A program made the translations under genes and the position numbers. DNA of 45,298 nt from an uncultured bacterium (GTDB lineage: Bacteria; Pseudomonadota; Gammaproteobacteria; Burkholderiales; Burkholderiaceae_E): positions 1-45,298 of the forward strand of contig CAIVPX010000063.1 of the NCBI GenBank assembly GCA_903907905.1, read 5' to 3'. The notes under the pieces are model-generated. The model made no database searches, was not told the origin of the DNA, and saw only the letters and a list, made by a program, of their open reading frames with translations. Each line of letters opens with the position of its first letter. The first letter of the stretch is position 1. This document shows positions 24,899 through 35,010 of this stretch, piece by piece.

Positions 24899-25116
24899 CG
24901 GTCGATCATGCGCAGTGCCACCGGTCAGGGCAAGCCCGGGCAAGCCGGCGCCTTGCCGCCAGTCAAGGGCGTGCACCCGGCGTCGTCGCGGCGCCTGGCC
25001 GACGGCCGGAGAGCGCTTGCAACAATGCCGGGTTTCCAATGCGCGGATAAAGGCGCAAAATGGCGCGTTAACCTTTTTATGAGGCGCCGCTTGCGCGGAC
25101 GCAACTCTACCCACTT
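24899..25116. other. 218-bp divergent region between the lipoprotein gene and rhlE
   Basis: No gene is supported. On the plus strand GATAAA (25046-25051) and a T-rich patch (25073-25079) precede rhlE, but no -35 at proper spacing is visible (TTGCAA at 25017 is 23 bp away). The rhlE 5' UTR is therefore probably at least about 40-60 nt long. Confidence 0.35.
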
Positions 25117-26743
<1,627 letters not shown>

Positions 26744-26748
<5 letters not shown>

Positions 26749-26764
26749 ACGCTCGGCGTTCAGC
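26744..26764. terminator. Hairpin at the rhlE stop codon, between convergent rhlE and gluQ
   Basis: GCTGAACGC (26744-26752) and GCGTTCAGC (26756-26764) form a perfect 9-bp stem with a 3-nt TCG loop, and the rhlE TGA lies inside the left arm. The gap to the gluQ stop is 24 nt. No T-run follows, yet the stem is strong on both strands. Confidence 0.55.
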
Positions 26765-26788
26765 CGCCGTGCGGGACGATCCGCGCGG

Positions 26789-27787
26789 TCAGGCTGAGAC
26801 CGTTTGGGGCGCGTGAGGGTCTTCGGCGCGCATCCATCGGCTCTGAGCCCAGCGCTCGGTTGCCTGGGCCCAGAAGCGGTCGACCGACGTCGCCCGCACC
26901 GGTGCCAGCCCGAGGTGCCCCAGGGCGTCGTTCAGCGCCTCGATCGGCCGCGAGGGATCAATCGCCTGAGCGCCCGTCTGCTTGGACAGTTTTTGCCCGT
27001 CGGCAGCCATCACGACCGGCAGGTGCAGGTAACGGGGGCTGGGAAAGCCGAGCCGTTGCTGAAGGTGGATCTGCCGCGAGGTGGATCCTTCAAGATCATC
27101 GCCACGCACGACGTCGGTGATGTGCTGCTCGGCGTCGTCGACCACGACGGCGAGTTGATAGGCCCAGATGCCGTCGGCTCGGTACAGGACGAAATCACCG
27201 ATCTGTGTCGCCAGCCGATCCGCATGATGCCTGCCATTTCGGTCTTGCCAGTGAATGGTTTGACTGCCCACCCGTACGCGCCACGCTCGCGCGCTGCGTC
27301 CGGCGGGCAGTCCGTCGCGGCAGGTACCCGGGTAGACGAGCTCGCGCGCTTCGGGCGCCGTATGGGGCCCCCCGGCCCTGACCGGGTCTTGCGCGGGCCC
27401 TGCGTCGGCCCGCTTTGCGGTATCTGGGTCGCGCGCGCTGCCCGGCCGCGACTGCGAGTCGGCCAGTTCGCTGCGGGTGCATCCGCACGGGTAAACCTGT
27501 CCGGCCAGTCGCAGGCGTTCGAGCGCCTGGGCGTACTGTGGGCCGCGTTGACTCTGAAACAGGACGGCGCCGTCCGATCTCATACCCAGTTGCCCCAGGC
27601 AGTCGATGATCGCATCGGTGGCGCCTCGCTGGACCCTTGGGGTGTCGATATCCTCGATGCGCAAGAGCCATTGCCCGCCATGCGCCCGGGCGTCGAGATA
27701 GCTTGCCGCGGCAGCGACCAAAGAGCCCGCATGAAGCGGACCCGTTGGTGAGGGCGCAAAGCGCCCGACGTAGGGGCGTGGGTTCAT
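26789..27787 (-). CDS. gluQ: Glutamyl-Q tRNA(Asp) synthetase GluQ
   Basis: GluQ activates glutamate and attaches it to the queuosine base at position 34 of tRNA(Asp). The 332-residue protein has the class I synthetase core: FAPSPTGPLHAGSLV (HIGH-like HAGS at 19-22), RIEDIDTPR, and KLSKQ at 266-270 in place of KMSKS. It lacks an anticodon-binding domain, as the family does. The zinc ligands appear to be Cys101, Cys103, Tyr152 and Cys156. From recollection, the E. coli enzyme has only about 12 residues between the second Cys and the Tyr, so about 37 Arg/Ala/Pro/Asp-rich residues are inserted here. The ATG at 27787 overlaps the LysR stop (ATGA), implying co-translation. QueG in this window acts earlier in the same modification. 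Confidence 0.93.
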   Translation of the reverse strand: MNPRPYVGRFAPSPTGPLHAGSLVAAAASYLDARAHGGQWLLRIEDIDTPRVQRGATDAIIDCLGQLGMRSDGAVLFQSQRGPQYAQALERLRLAGQVYPCGCTRSELADSQSRPGSARDPDTAKRADAGPAQDPVRAGGPHTAPEARELVYPGTCRDGLPAGRSARAWRVRVGSQTIHWQDRNGRHHADRLATQIGDFVLYRADGIWAYQLAVVVDDAEQHITDVVRGDDLEGSTSRQIHLQQRLGFPSPRYLHLPVVMAADGQKLSKQTGAQAIDPSRPIEALNDALGHLGLAPVRATSVDRFWAQATERWAQSRWMRAEDPHAPQTVSA

Positions 27788-28800
27788 GCTCTGGTGGCGC
27801 GGGTGCCGCTCCGTTGGCCACGCCGGGCCGGGGCGCGTACGCTGGCACTGCGTTTGGTGGAGAGCGCAGCCTTGCCTGCCAGCCCGGACGCGAGCAGGCG
27901 CTTTCTGACCCGCTCGACATCCAGTCTCGCGAGCCACCAGGCCAGCGCACGCCCGCTGCCAGCTTTGCGCCAGACGTAGCGCGCCAGGGCGGGTGGGCGC
28001 GGATCGGCCAGCTGACGCGCCACCAGCGCACCGGCCGCGATGTGCGGTGCAGCCAGGGCACTGGGGAGATAGCCGCAACCCAGGCCAGCGGCCTGCACTG
28101 CGATCTTTTGCTCGAAGGTGGCCACCGTAATCAGCGACTGGCCGGAGAGCAGGCCCGTGGTGCGGGCAGGCAGTGACCGCGAGGTATCCGCGATGGCCAC
28201 GGCCCGATGGCCCACGAGGGCCTCGTTAGGAATGGGCTCCTCCAGCGAGGCGAGCGGATGCCCCGGGGCCACGCAAAAGACGAAGGGGAGCTCGCCGAGG
28301 ATGCGCATGCCGAAGCGATCGGGGCCGAAGGCGTCGGCCGGGGCGTCGTGGGGCGCGCCAATAGCCAGATCGGCACGTTGCTCGAGCAGCGCATCCCAGC
28401 AGCCCTGCATGACCTCGTGCGACAGGCGCAAGCGCGTCGGCGCGCCGAGCGAATCGAAGTCGGACACGAGGGGCACGATGCGGTCGAAGGGAATCGCGGC
28501 ATCGATGGCGATGCGCAACTCCTGCTCCCAGCCCGTCGCGATCTGACGCACCCGGCTGACCAGATCGTCAGCTGACCCGAGCAACTGGCGGCCGCGCTGA
28601 AGGAGTTCACGGCCGGCAGCGGTGAGTTGGGCGCGCTTTTCCCGGCGATCGAAGATCAGCACATCGAGTTCGTCCTCGAGGCGGCGAACCTGATAGCTGA
28701 GCGCCGACGGTACGCGACCGAGTTCCGCTGCGGCGGCCGCGAAGCTGCCGCGCCGGGCGATGGCGTCGATGATCTGGAGCGACTCGAGCGTGATGCTCAT
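27784..28800 (-). CDS. LysR family transcriptional regulator
   Basis: This 338-residue regulator has an N-terminal winged helix-turn-helix (residues 1-60; IDAIARRGSFAAAAAELGRVPSALSYQVRRLE) and a periplasmic-binding-like effector domain (about 90-290). The C-terminal tail of about 35 residues is basic and low-complexity. It is divergent from the pirin gene with 157 bp between, and a long inverted repeat of LysR type lies 15-39 bp upstream of its start. It therefore probably represses itself and controls pirin and the flavodoxin-like gene. The ATG at 28800 gives the normal LysR N-terminus; a TTG at 28824 is less likely. It may be cotranscribed with gluQ. Confidence 0.93.
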   Translation of the reverse strand: MSITLESLQIIDAIARRGSFAAAAAELGRVPSALSYQVRRLEDELDVLIFDRREKRAQLTAAGRELLQRGRQLLGSADDLVSRVRQIATGWEQELRIAIDAAIPFDRIVPLVSDFDSLGAPTRLRLSHEVMQGCWDALLEQRADLAIGAPHDAPADAFGPDRFGMRILGELPFVFCVAPGHPLASLEEPIPNEALVGHRAVAIADTSRSLPARTTGLLSGQSLITVATFEQKIAVQAAGLGCGYLPSALAAPHIAAGALVARQLADPRPPALARYVWRKAGSGRALAWWLARLDVERVRKRLLASGLAGKAALSTKRSASVRAPARRGQRSGTRATRA

Positions 28801-28814
28801 GACGGCGGTTCTTT

Positions 28815-28839
28815 GATCATTCAAAAAATTTGAATCATC
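28815..28839. promoter_or_regulatory. LysR-type operator in the lysR/pirin divergent promoter region
   Basis: The core ATTCAAA-AAA-TTTGAAT (28819-28835) is a perfect inverted repeat containing the LysR T-N11-A box. GAT and ATC flank it in symmetry (28815-28817 and 28837-28839), making 10 of 11 positions per arm complementary. It lies 15 bp upstream of lysR and 119 bp upstream of pirin. The rest of the 157-bp gap shows no gene. Confidence 0.65.
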
Positions 28840-28957
28840 TGATCGAATCCTGACGACATTGGAAGATCCCCAATAACCTACACTGCCGTCAATCGCGGGG
28901 CGCAGGGTTTCGGAACGTCAGCCGGGCGCACTTGCGGTCTTGCGGAGGGTCATGCCC

Positions 28958-29656
28958 ATGATCGAGTTGCGTCCTGCCCATGCGCGCGGTTTTGCCGACC
29001 ACGGTTGGTTGAAGTCGTGGCACAGCTTTTCCTTTGCGTCCTATCAAGATCCGGAACATGTGCAGTTCGGGCCCCTGAGAGTCATCAACGAGGATGTGAT
29101 TGCGCCGGGCACGGGCTTTGGCATGCACGGGCACCGGGACATGGAAATCATCACGTATGTGTTGAGCGGCGCAATCTCGCACCGCGATGACATGGGGCAC
29201 GAGTCGGTCATCCGGCCTGGTAGCGTTCAGCGCATGAGTGCCGGGACGGGCGTTCGGCATTCCGAGCACAACCGGGACAGCCACGTCGCCACGCACATGC
29301 TGCAGATCTGGATCCACCCCAACCGGATCGGTTCGTTGCCGAGTTACGAAGAGCGCGATGTCGACGCGTCGCGCAAGCGCGGGCGCCTGGCGCTGGTCGC
29401 ATCCGGCGACGGGGCGGAGGGTTCGGTCACGATTCAGCAGGATGTGCGCCTCTGGGCCGGTTGCTTTGCGGGCGATGAGAAGGCGCGTCTTGCGCTGAGG
29501 GCGGGCCGGAGGGCCTACGTGCATGTCGCACGAGGCGCGCTCTGCATCAACGGCCAGTCCCTGGGCGCGGGTGATGCGGCCCGCATCACGAACGAATCGC
29601 AGGTGGACATCTCCGGCGGCGATGCAGCCGAAGTGCTGGTGTTCGATCTGCCCTGA
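28958..29656 (+). CDS. Pirin family protein (quercetinase-like bicupin)
   Basis: The 232-residue protein is a pirin: two cupin domains, the first with the metal-binding His pair in GFGMHGHRDMEIITYVL, a further His in the GTGVRHSEHN segment, and the conserved Glu nearby. Bacterial pirins include quercetin 2,3-dioxygenases and proteins that modulate central metabolism; the substrate here is unknown. The start at 28958 was chosen because GGAGGG lies 8 nt upstream, whereas an ATG at 28952 would be only 2 nt from it. It is divergent from the LysR gene and followed after 33 nt by the flavodoxin-like gene, probably one operon. Confidence 0.93.
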   Translation: MIELRPAHARGFADHGWLKSWHSFSFASYQDPEHVQFGPLRVINEDVIAPGTGFGMHGHRDMEIITYVLSGAISHRDDMGHESVIRPGSVQRMSAGTGVRHSEHNRDSHVATHMLQIWIHPNRIGSLPSYEERDVDASRKRGRLALVASGDGAEGSVTIQQDVRLWAGCFAGDEKARLALRAGRRAYVHVARGALCINGQSLGAGDAARITNESQVDISGGDAAEVLVFDLP

Positions 29657-29689
29657 ACCCCTTTCAATCTTTTCAAGGAGAAACGCGTC

Positions 29690-30250
29690 ATGTCGTCGGT
29701 TGTCATTGCTTATCACTCGGGCTACGGTCACACCCGCAAACTGGCCGAGTCGGTCCACGCGGGCGCCGCATCGGTGTCCGGTACGCGCGCGCTGCTGCTC
29801 GACGTCGCAGCCATCGACGACAGCGGCTGGCAGGCCTTGTCCGACGCCGACGCGATCGTATTCGGCGCGCCCACCTACATGGGTGGCGCCTCCGGCCCCT
29901 TCAAGACCTTTGCCGACGCGAGCGCCAAGGTCTGGTTCACACAGGGCTGGAAAGACAAGATCGCCGGCGGCTTCACCTGCTCGCTCAGCATGAGTGGCGA
30001 CAAGTATTCAACCCTCATGTACTTCGTCACGCTGTCGATGCAGCACGGCATGGTCTGGGTGGGCACGGCCATGATGCCGGCTGCGGTCCCCGGGGCTCCC
30101 GAGCAGCAGAACCGCATTGGTTCGTCGATCGGCGTCATGGCGCAGGCCGACAACGTTCCCCCCGAGCAGAGTCCGCCCAGCGGTGACCTGGACACGGCCA
30201 GGGCCTACGGACAGCGTATCGCCGGATTTGCGCGTGCCCGCGCGCGCTGA
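29690..30250 (+). CDS. Flavodoxin-like NAD(P)H:quinone oxidoreductase (WrbA-related)
   Basis: This 186-residue protein has a flavodoxin fold. The N-terminal phosphate loop HSGYGHTRKLAE (about residues 9-20) matches the FMN phosphate-binding site, and GAPTYMGGASGPFKTF (about 63-78) is the isoalloxazine loop typical of WrbA-like reductases. The GGFTC segment and the GTAMMPA region are also typical. It probably reduces quinones by two electrons, limiting oxidative stress. AAGGAG precedes the ATG by 9 nt. Pairing with a pirin under a LysR regulator suggests a response to an aromatic or quinone-like compound; that is inference. Confidence 0.88.
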   Translation: MSSVVIAYHSGYGHTRKLAESVHAGAASVSGTRALLLDVAAIDDSGWQALSDADAIVFGAPTYMGGASGPFKTFADASAKVWFTQGWKDKIAGGFTCSLSMSGDKYSTLMYFVTLSMQHGMVWVGTAMMPAAVPGAPEQQNRIGSSIGVMAQADNVPPEQSPPSGDLDTARAYGQRIAGFARARAR

Positions 30251-30309
30251 GCGTTCGACCAGTTGTGGGCCGCTCTTCGAGCGCGACACGATGATCCTTC
30301 GATGACCGC

Positions 30310-30362
30310 CTGATCGTGCTTCGCCCCGCTTGCGAGTATCGCGCCGGGCGAAGCGCGATCAG
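30310..30362. terminator. 17-bp stem between the convergent flavodoxin-like and EamA genes
   Basis: Arms at 30310-30326 and 30346-30362 are complementary at 16 of 17 positions, the exception being a T-G pair, with a 19-nt loop. The right arm contains the stop codon of the EamA gene on the minus strand. It is the longest stem in the window and a probable bidirectional terminator, again without a T-run. Confidence 0.6.
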
Positions 30363-31246
30363 GTGACCCGCTTGGTGGCGGGCTCGGCAGCGCTCGTGGT
30401 CAGGGCATTGAGCGCCAGCGCGCCGATCACCAGCACGCCTCCCTGCAGGGTAGCGGCGGGCGTGGCTTCGCCCACGCCCAGCCACACCCAGAGGGGGCCG
30501 AGCACGACCTCCAGCAGTGCGATCAGCGCCGCCTCGTGCGGCGCGAGATGGCGCATGGCCCGCACCATCAGCCAGCAGGGCAGGGCCAGCTGGAACGCGC
30601 CCAGTATCGCCAGGATCAGCAGGTCTTGCGTCCCGGCCGTGAACGGCCAGGCCCAGGGGAGCGTGATCAGGCATGACAGCAGCGCACCGATCATGACGGC
30701 TGGCGCCAGGTCGATCCGGGCATGCAGGCGTCGAAGCATCACGAGGTTGATGGCCGAGGCGATCGGGACGCCGGTTGCGATCAGCAAGCCCCCGATACCG
30801 TCGGAAGACAAGGCGCCGCGGACCATCCACCAGATCCCGACCGCTGCCGCGCTGATCGCCAGCCAGGTGCGGGTACGAATCTGCTGGCCCAGCACGATGC
30901 GGCCGAGCAAGGCGGCGAGCAGCGGCGACAGGCCGATCACGAAGAGCGCATTGGCGACCGGGGTGGCGGAAATGGCAAGCATGAAGCAGGTGAACATCAC
31001 CGCCCACATCAGGCCCGAGAGCACCCCCATCCAGCCGGTTGCGAGCACCGGCCGCAGGAGATGACCCCGCTCCTGGATTGCCAGGATGACGCCCATGGTG
31101 AGCACGCAGAAGAAACTGCGCCAGAAGGTCATCTCGAAGCCCTCGGTGACCTGAAGCAGCCGGCTCAGCACGCCCGCGCTACTCCACAGAACGGCGCATC
31201 CGACCAGCAGCAGCGCGGCGCTGCGGTGCGTGGCGGGCCAGTTCAT
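30359..31246 (-). CDS. EamA/DMT family transporter (second copy)
   Basis: This 295-residue protein has ten predicted membrane segments in two EamA repeats. The first repeat opens with GCAVLWSSAGVLSRLL and includes FWRSFFCVL and ANALFVIGLSPLLAALLGRIVL; the second has ALIALLEVVLGPLWVWLGVGE, the classical EamA end motif. The substrate is unknown. ATG 31246 was preferred over an in-frame GTG at 31252 because GAG lies 11 nt upstream of it. It is not closely similar to the EamA gene near 22.5 kb. It is divergent from dnaE. Confidence 0.87.
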   Translation of the reverse strand: MNWPATHRSAALLLVGCAVLWSSAGVLSRLLQVTEGFEMTFWRSFFCVLTMGVILAIQERGHLLRPVLATGWMGVLSGLMWAVMFTCFMLAISATPVANALFVIGLSPLLAALLGRIVLGQQIRTRTWLAISAAAVGIWWMVRGALSSDGIGGLLIATGVPIASAINLVMLRRLHARIDLAPAVMIGALLSCLITLPWAWPFTAGTQDLLILAILGAFQLALPCWLMVRAMRHLAPHEAALIALLEVVLGPLWVWLGVGEATPAATLQGGVLVIGALALNALTTSAAEPATKRVT

Positions 31247-31472
31247 CGGCACGACTCAAAGAATGGCGGAGCGCTTCTGCTTGGCTGAGCGTGGGCCGAC
31301 CTCGTGTTGAGGGTGAGTGCATGCTTCGGCGCTTTCGGTGCGGGCGGCGTACCTGCCGGGAGAGGTCGGCCAGTCAGATTCCGGGCGGCGGAATCGAAAA
31401 AATTTCGGGCGAGCAGCATGAGGGAGGCATCCAGGGCGCCGAAGGGCGGGGCGGGCGGGTAGAATTTTACGC
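31247..31472. other. 226-bp spacer between the EamA gene and dnaE
   Basis: No gene is supported. It contains an A-tract palindrome CGAAAAAATTTCG (31395-31407), similar in form to the LysR operator core near 28.8 kb, and at its right end the -10-like element of dnaE. Confidence 0.4.
31460..31465 (+). promoter_or_regulatory. -10-like TAGAAT just upstream of dnaE
   Basis: TAGAAT ends 7 nt before the dnaE ATG. There is no Shine-Dalgarno in the GC-rich sequence before it and no clear -35. The geometry repeats that of mutL and queG. Confidence 0.4.
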
Positions 31473-34400
31473 ATGAGCGACCCGCGTTTTGTGCACCTGC
31501 GCGTGCACACCGAATATTCGATCAGCGATTCGATCGTCCGGATCGATGCCCTGGTGGCTGCGGCGTCGGCCGATCGTCAGCCAACGCTGGCGATGACCGA
31601 TCTCGGCAATCTGTACGGCTGGATCAAGTTCTATCGGGCGGCCCGTGCTGCCGGCCTCAAGCCCATCTGTGGAGTCGATGTCTGGATCACCCATGAGGCC
31701 GAGCGCGATCGGCCCCATCGGATGCTGCTGCTGGCTCGAAATGAGGCGGGCTATCTGCGTCTGTGCAAGCTGCTCAGCCGCGCCTGGCTCGAGAACGAGT
31801 ACCGTGGCCGTGGCGAGTTGCGGGCCGAGTGGTTCGATCAGCCGGGCCCGGAAGGTGGCGTCGCCGGCGACGGTCTCATCGCCCTATCGGGGGCTCACCA
31901 TGGCGAGATCGGGCAGGCGCTGCTTGCCGGTAACATGGCGCTGGCCGAGCAGTGTGCGCAGCGCTGGGCTGCGCGGTTTCCGGGTGCGTTTTACCTTGAG
32001 GTCCAGCGCACGGCGCTCGCCGAGTCATCGGCCCAGACCATCGCGGCGGCCCACCTTGCCGCTCGCCTGGGTTTGCCGCTGGTGGCCACCCAACCGGTCC
32101 AGTACCTGCAACCGGCCGAGTTCCGGGCGCATGAGGCCCGGGTGTGCATCGCCGAGGGCGAAATCCTGGCCAACCCGCGCCGAATCCGCCGCTTTGACGA
32201 TGCCCAGCATTTTCGCAGCCAGGCCGAAATGGCCGAGTTGTTTGCCGATCTGCCCTCGGCACTGCTCAACAGTGTCGAGATCGCGAGGCGCTGCAACCTG
32301 CCCATGACCCTGGGCAAGCCACGACTGCCGCAGTTTCCCGTGCCCGACGGCATCACGCTCGATGACTATATGCGTCAGCTCGCCCTCGCCGGGCTGCATG
32401 CGCGGCTGGGGTTGAGCGGTGTGCACGCGGCAGACGGCGGCGATCCTGGCGCGCCGGCGCCTCTGCCGTCGCTGCAAGTGTCCGATACCGCGCTGGCCGA
32501 CAAACTCGCGGCTTACCGCAAGCGGCTCGAGTACGAATGCGACACCATCGTGCAGATGGGGTTTTCGGGCTACTTTCTCATCGTTGCCGACTTCATCAAC
32601 TGGGCCAAGCGCAACGGGGTCCCCGTCGGTCCCGGCCGTGGTTCAGGGGCGGGTTCGATCGTCGCCTGGGCCCTGGGCATCACCGACCTCGACCCCATCC
32701 CCTACGCGCTGCTCTTTGAGCGCTTCCTCAATCCCGAGCGGGTGTCGATGCCCGACTTCGACATCGACTTCTGCCAGGACCGCCGGCATCTGGTCATCGA
32801 GTATGTGCGCCAGAAATATGGCGAGCACGCGGTCTCGCAGATCGTCACCTTCGGCACCATGGCCTCCAAGGCGGTCATTCGCGATGTCGGGCGGGTGCTC
32901 GACATGGGCTACAACTTCTGCGATCAGCTCTCCAAGCTCATCCCCGTGGTCCAGAACAAGCCGCTGTCGCTCGCCAAGGCGCGCGAGGCCGAGCCCGTTC
33001 TGGCCGAACGCGAGCGCAATGAAGACGAGGTGCGTGAACTGCTGGCGCTGGCCGAGCCGCTCGAGGACCTCACGCGCAACGTGGGCATGCACGCGGGAGG
33101 CGTTCTCATTGCGCCGGGTCAGCTGACCGACTTCTGCCCCCTTTATAAGCAGCCGGGCGCCGAGGGGGGCGTCGTGAGCCAGTTCGACAAGGATGACGTC
33201 GAGGCGGTGGGCCTGGTGAAGTTCGACTTTCTGGGGCTACGCAACCTCACGATCATCCAGATGGCGGAGGCCTTCATCAACGCCCGCCATCCCGATCTCG
33301 GGCTCGAACTCGCCGCCTTGAGCTTCGATGATCCGGCGGCCTACAAGGTGTTGCGTGAGGCGAACACCACGGCCGTGTTCCAGCTGGAAAGTGACGGCAT
33401 GAAGAAGCTTCTGAAGAAGCTTCAGCCCGATCGCTTCGAGGACATCATCGCCGTGCTGGCGCTCTACCGGCCGGGCCCGCTCAATTCCGGCATGGTTGAT
33501 GACTTCATCCTGCGCAAGAAGGGGCAGCAGTCGATCGACTATTTCCATCCCGATCTGAAGGCCTGCCTCGAGCCCACCTACGGCGTCATCGTCTACCAGG
33601 AACAGGTGATGCAGATTTCGCAGACCATCGGCGGCTACTCGCTCGGTGGTGCCGATCTGCTGCGCCGGGCCATGGGCAAGAAAAAGCCCGAGGAGATGGC
33701 TCAGCATCGAGGGCTCTTTGTCGACGGGGCCAAGGCCAAGGGGTACTCGGTCGACCTGGCGAACAAGCTCTTCGAACTCATGGCGATGTTCGCCGAATAC
33801 GGTTTCAACAAGTCGCACACCGCCGCCTACGCGGTGGTCACGTATCAGACGGCCTGGCTCAAGGCGCACTACCCGGCTGAGTTCATGGCGGCCACGCTGT
33901 CCTGCGACATGGACGATACCGACAAGGTGCAACTGTTCGTCGCGGATGCTCAGGCCAATCGGGTCACGGTTCTCGGGCCCGACATCAACCTGTCGTCCTA
34001 CCGATTCGAGCCGGTCGACGAGCGCGTGGTCCGCTATGGCCTGGGAGCGGTGAAGGGCACCGGACAGAACGCGGTCGAGAGCATCCTGGCCGCACGCGCG
34101 CAGGGGCCCTTCAAGGACCTGTTCGACTTTTGTGCGCGCATTGATCGCCGTATCGTCAACCGTCGCACGGTCGAGGCGCTCATTCGTGCTGGCGCGTTTG
34201 ACAGCCTCGATGCCGATCGCGCCAAGCTGCTCGCCAATGCCGGACGGGCCATGGAGGCCGGCGAGGCGAGGGGCGCCTCCATCGACCAGGCCAGCCTGTT
34301 TGGCGATGCCAGTGGTGCCGACGCACTGGTCGCCGACTGGGTGCAGGTGCCCGCCTGGTCCGAGCGGCAAAGGCTGCAGGAAGAAAAACTCGCGCTCGGC

Positions 34401-35000
34401 TTTTTTCTGAGCGGCCATCTGTTCAACGCCCACGAGCAGGAGGTGCGCCGCTTCGTGCGCACCCGGCTTACCGATCTGCAAGCTGGGCCTCAGCCAGTCT
34501 GGATCGCAGGCGTGGTCGCAGCCCAGCGCACACAGATGACACGCCGCGGCAAGATGCTTTTCGTCACCCTCGATGACGGCAGCGCCCGGGTCGACGTATC
34601 GGTGTTCAATGAGATGTTCGAGGCGAACCGTCGGCTGATCCGCGAGGACGAGCTCCTCGTGGTCCAGGGCAAGATCAGCCGCGACGACTACACCGGGGGG
34701 CAGCGCATCGTGGCCGAGCGTCTGCTCGACCTGGCGGGCGCCCGACAGGAGTTCGGCAAACGCCTGCGCATCCGGCTCAACGGCCATGCCGATGGCGGTA
34801 CGCTGCGGGATGTGATCATGCCGTTCGCGGCAGGTACGAAGGCCGACTCCGCGGTGTTGCCGGTGGTGGTCCATTACACCAACGGCCGCGCGCAGTGCTC
34901 GATCGAGTTGGGCGAGTCCTGGCGGGTGCGGCCCGAGGATGGTCTGCTGCTCGCGCTCGGTGAGCGTTTGCGCCCGCTCGCTGTAGCGATCGAGTACTGA
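31473..35000 (+). CDS. dnaE: DNA polymerase III subunit alpha DnaE
   Basis: DnaE is the replicative polymerase catalytic subunit. The 1175-residue protein has the PHP domain at the N-terminus (FVHLRVHTEYSISDS). The palm follows, with GPGRGSGAGSIVAWALGI and the catalytic Asp pair in MPDFDIDFCQ (about residues 425-434). Next are the fingers, including FNKSHTAAYAVVTYQTAWLKAHYP, then a helix-hairpin-helix, and near the C-terminus an OB fold that binds single-stranded DNA. Length and motif order are those of the E. coli type. The ATG at 31473 is the standard start relative to the PHP motif. The msbA-type gene follows after 10 nt. Confidence 0.98.
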   Translation: MSDPRFVHLRVHTEYSISDSIVRIDALVAAASADRQPTLAMTDLGNLYGWIKFYRAARAAGLKPICGVDVWITHEAERDRPHRMLLLARNEAGYLRLCKLLSRAWLENEYRGRGELRAEWFDQPGPEGGVAGDGLIALSGAHHGEIGQALLAGNMALAEQCAQRWAARFPGAFYLEVQRTALAESSAQTIAAAHLAARLGLPLVATQPVQYLQPAEFRAHEARVCIAEGEILANPRRIRRFDDAQHFRSQAEMAELFADLPSALLNSVEIARRCNLPMTLGKPRLPQFPVPDGITLDDYMRQLALAGLHARLGLSGVHAADGGDPGAPAPLPSLQVSDTALADKLAAYRKRLEYECDTIVQMGFSGYFLIVADFINWAKRNGVPVGPGRGSGAGSIVAWALGITDLDPIPYALLFERFLNPERVSMPDFDIDFCQDRRHLVIEYVRQKYGEHAVSQIVTFGTMASKAVIRDVGRVLDMGYNFCDQLSKLIPVVQNKPLSLAKAREAEPVLAERERNEDEVRELLALAEPLEDLTRNVGMHAGGVLIAPGQLTDFCPLYKQPGAEGGVVSQFDKDDVEAVGLVKFDFLGLRNLTIIQMAEAFINARHPDLGLELAALSFDDPAAYKVLREANTTAVFQLESDGMKKLLKKLQPDRFEDIIAVLALYRPGPLNSGMVDDFILRKKGQQSIDYFHPDLKACLEPTYGVIVYQEQVMQISQTIGGYSLGGADLLRRAMGKKKPEEMAQHRGLFVDGAKAKGYSVDLANKLFELMAMFAEYGFNKSHTAAYAVVTYQTAWLKAHYPAEFMAATLSCDMDDTDKVQLFVADAQANRVTVLGPDINLSSYRFEPVDERVVRYGLGAVKGTGQNAVESILAARAQGPFKDLFDFCARIDRRIVNRRTVEALIRAGAFDSLDADRAKLLANAGRAMEAGEARGASIDQASLFGDASGADALVADWVQVPAWSERQRLQEEKLALGFFLSGHLFNAHEQEVRRFVRTRLTDLQAGPQPVWIAGVVAAQRTQMTRRGKMLFVTLDDGSARVDVSVFNEMFEANRRLIREDELLVVQGKISRDDYTGGQRIVAERLLDLAGARQEFGKRLRIRLNGHADGGTLRDVIMPFAAGTKADSAVLPVVVHYTNGRAQCSIELGESWRVRPEDGLLLALGERLRPLAVAIEY

Positions 35001-35010
35001 GGCCGCCTCC

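Noticed and set aside
25017-25051. TTGCAA ... GATAAA as the rhlE promoter
   Set aside because: The spacer would be 23 bp, too long for a sigma70 promoter.
33237-34874. 545-codon open frame on the minus strand opposite dnaE
   Set aside because: It is antisense to conserved polymerase domains and has no recognisable domain or ribosome-binding site.
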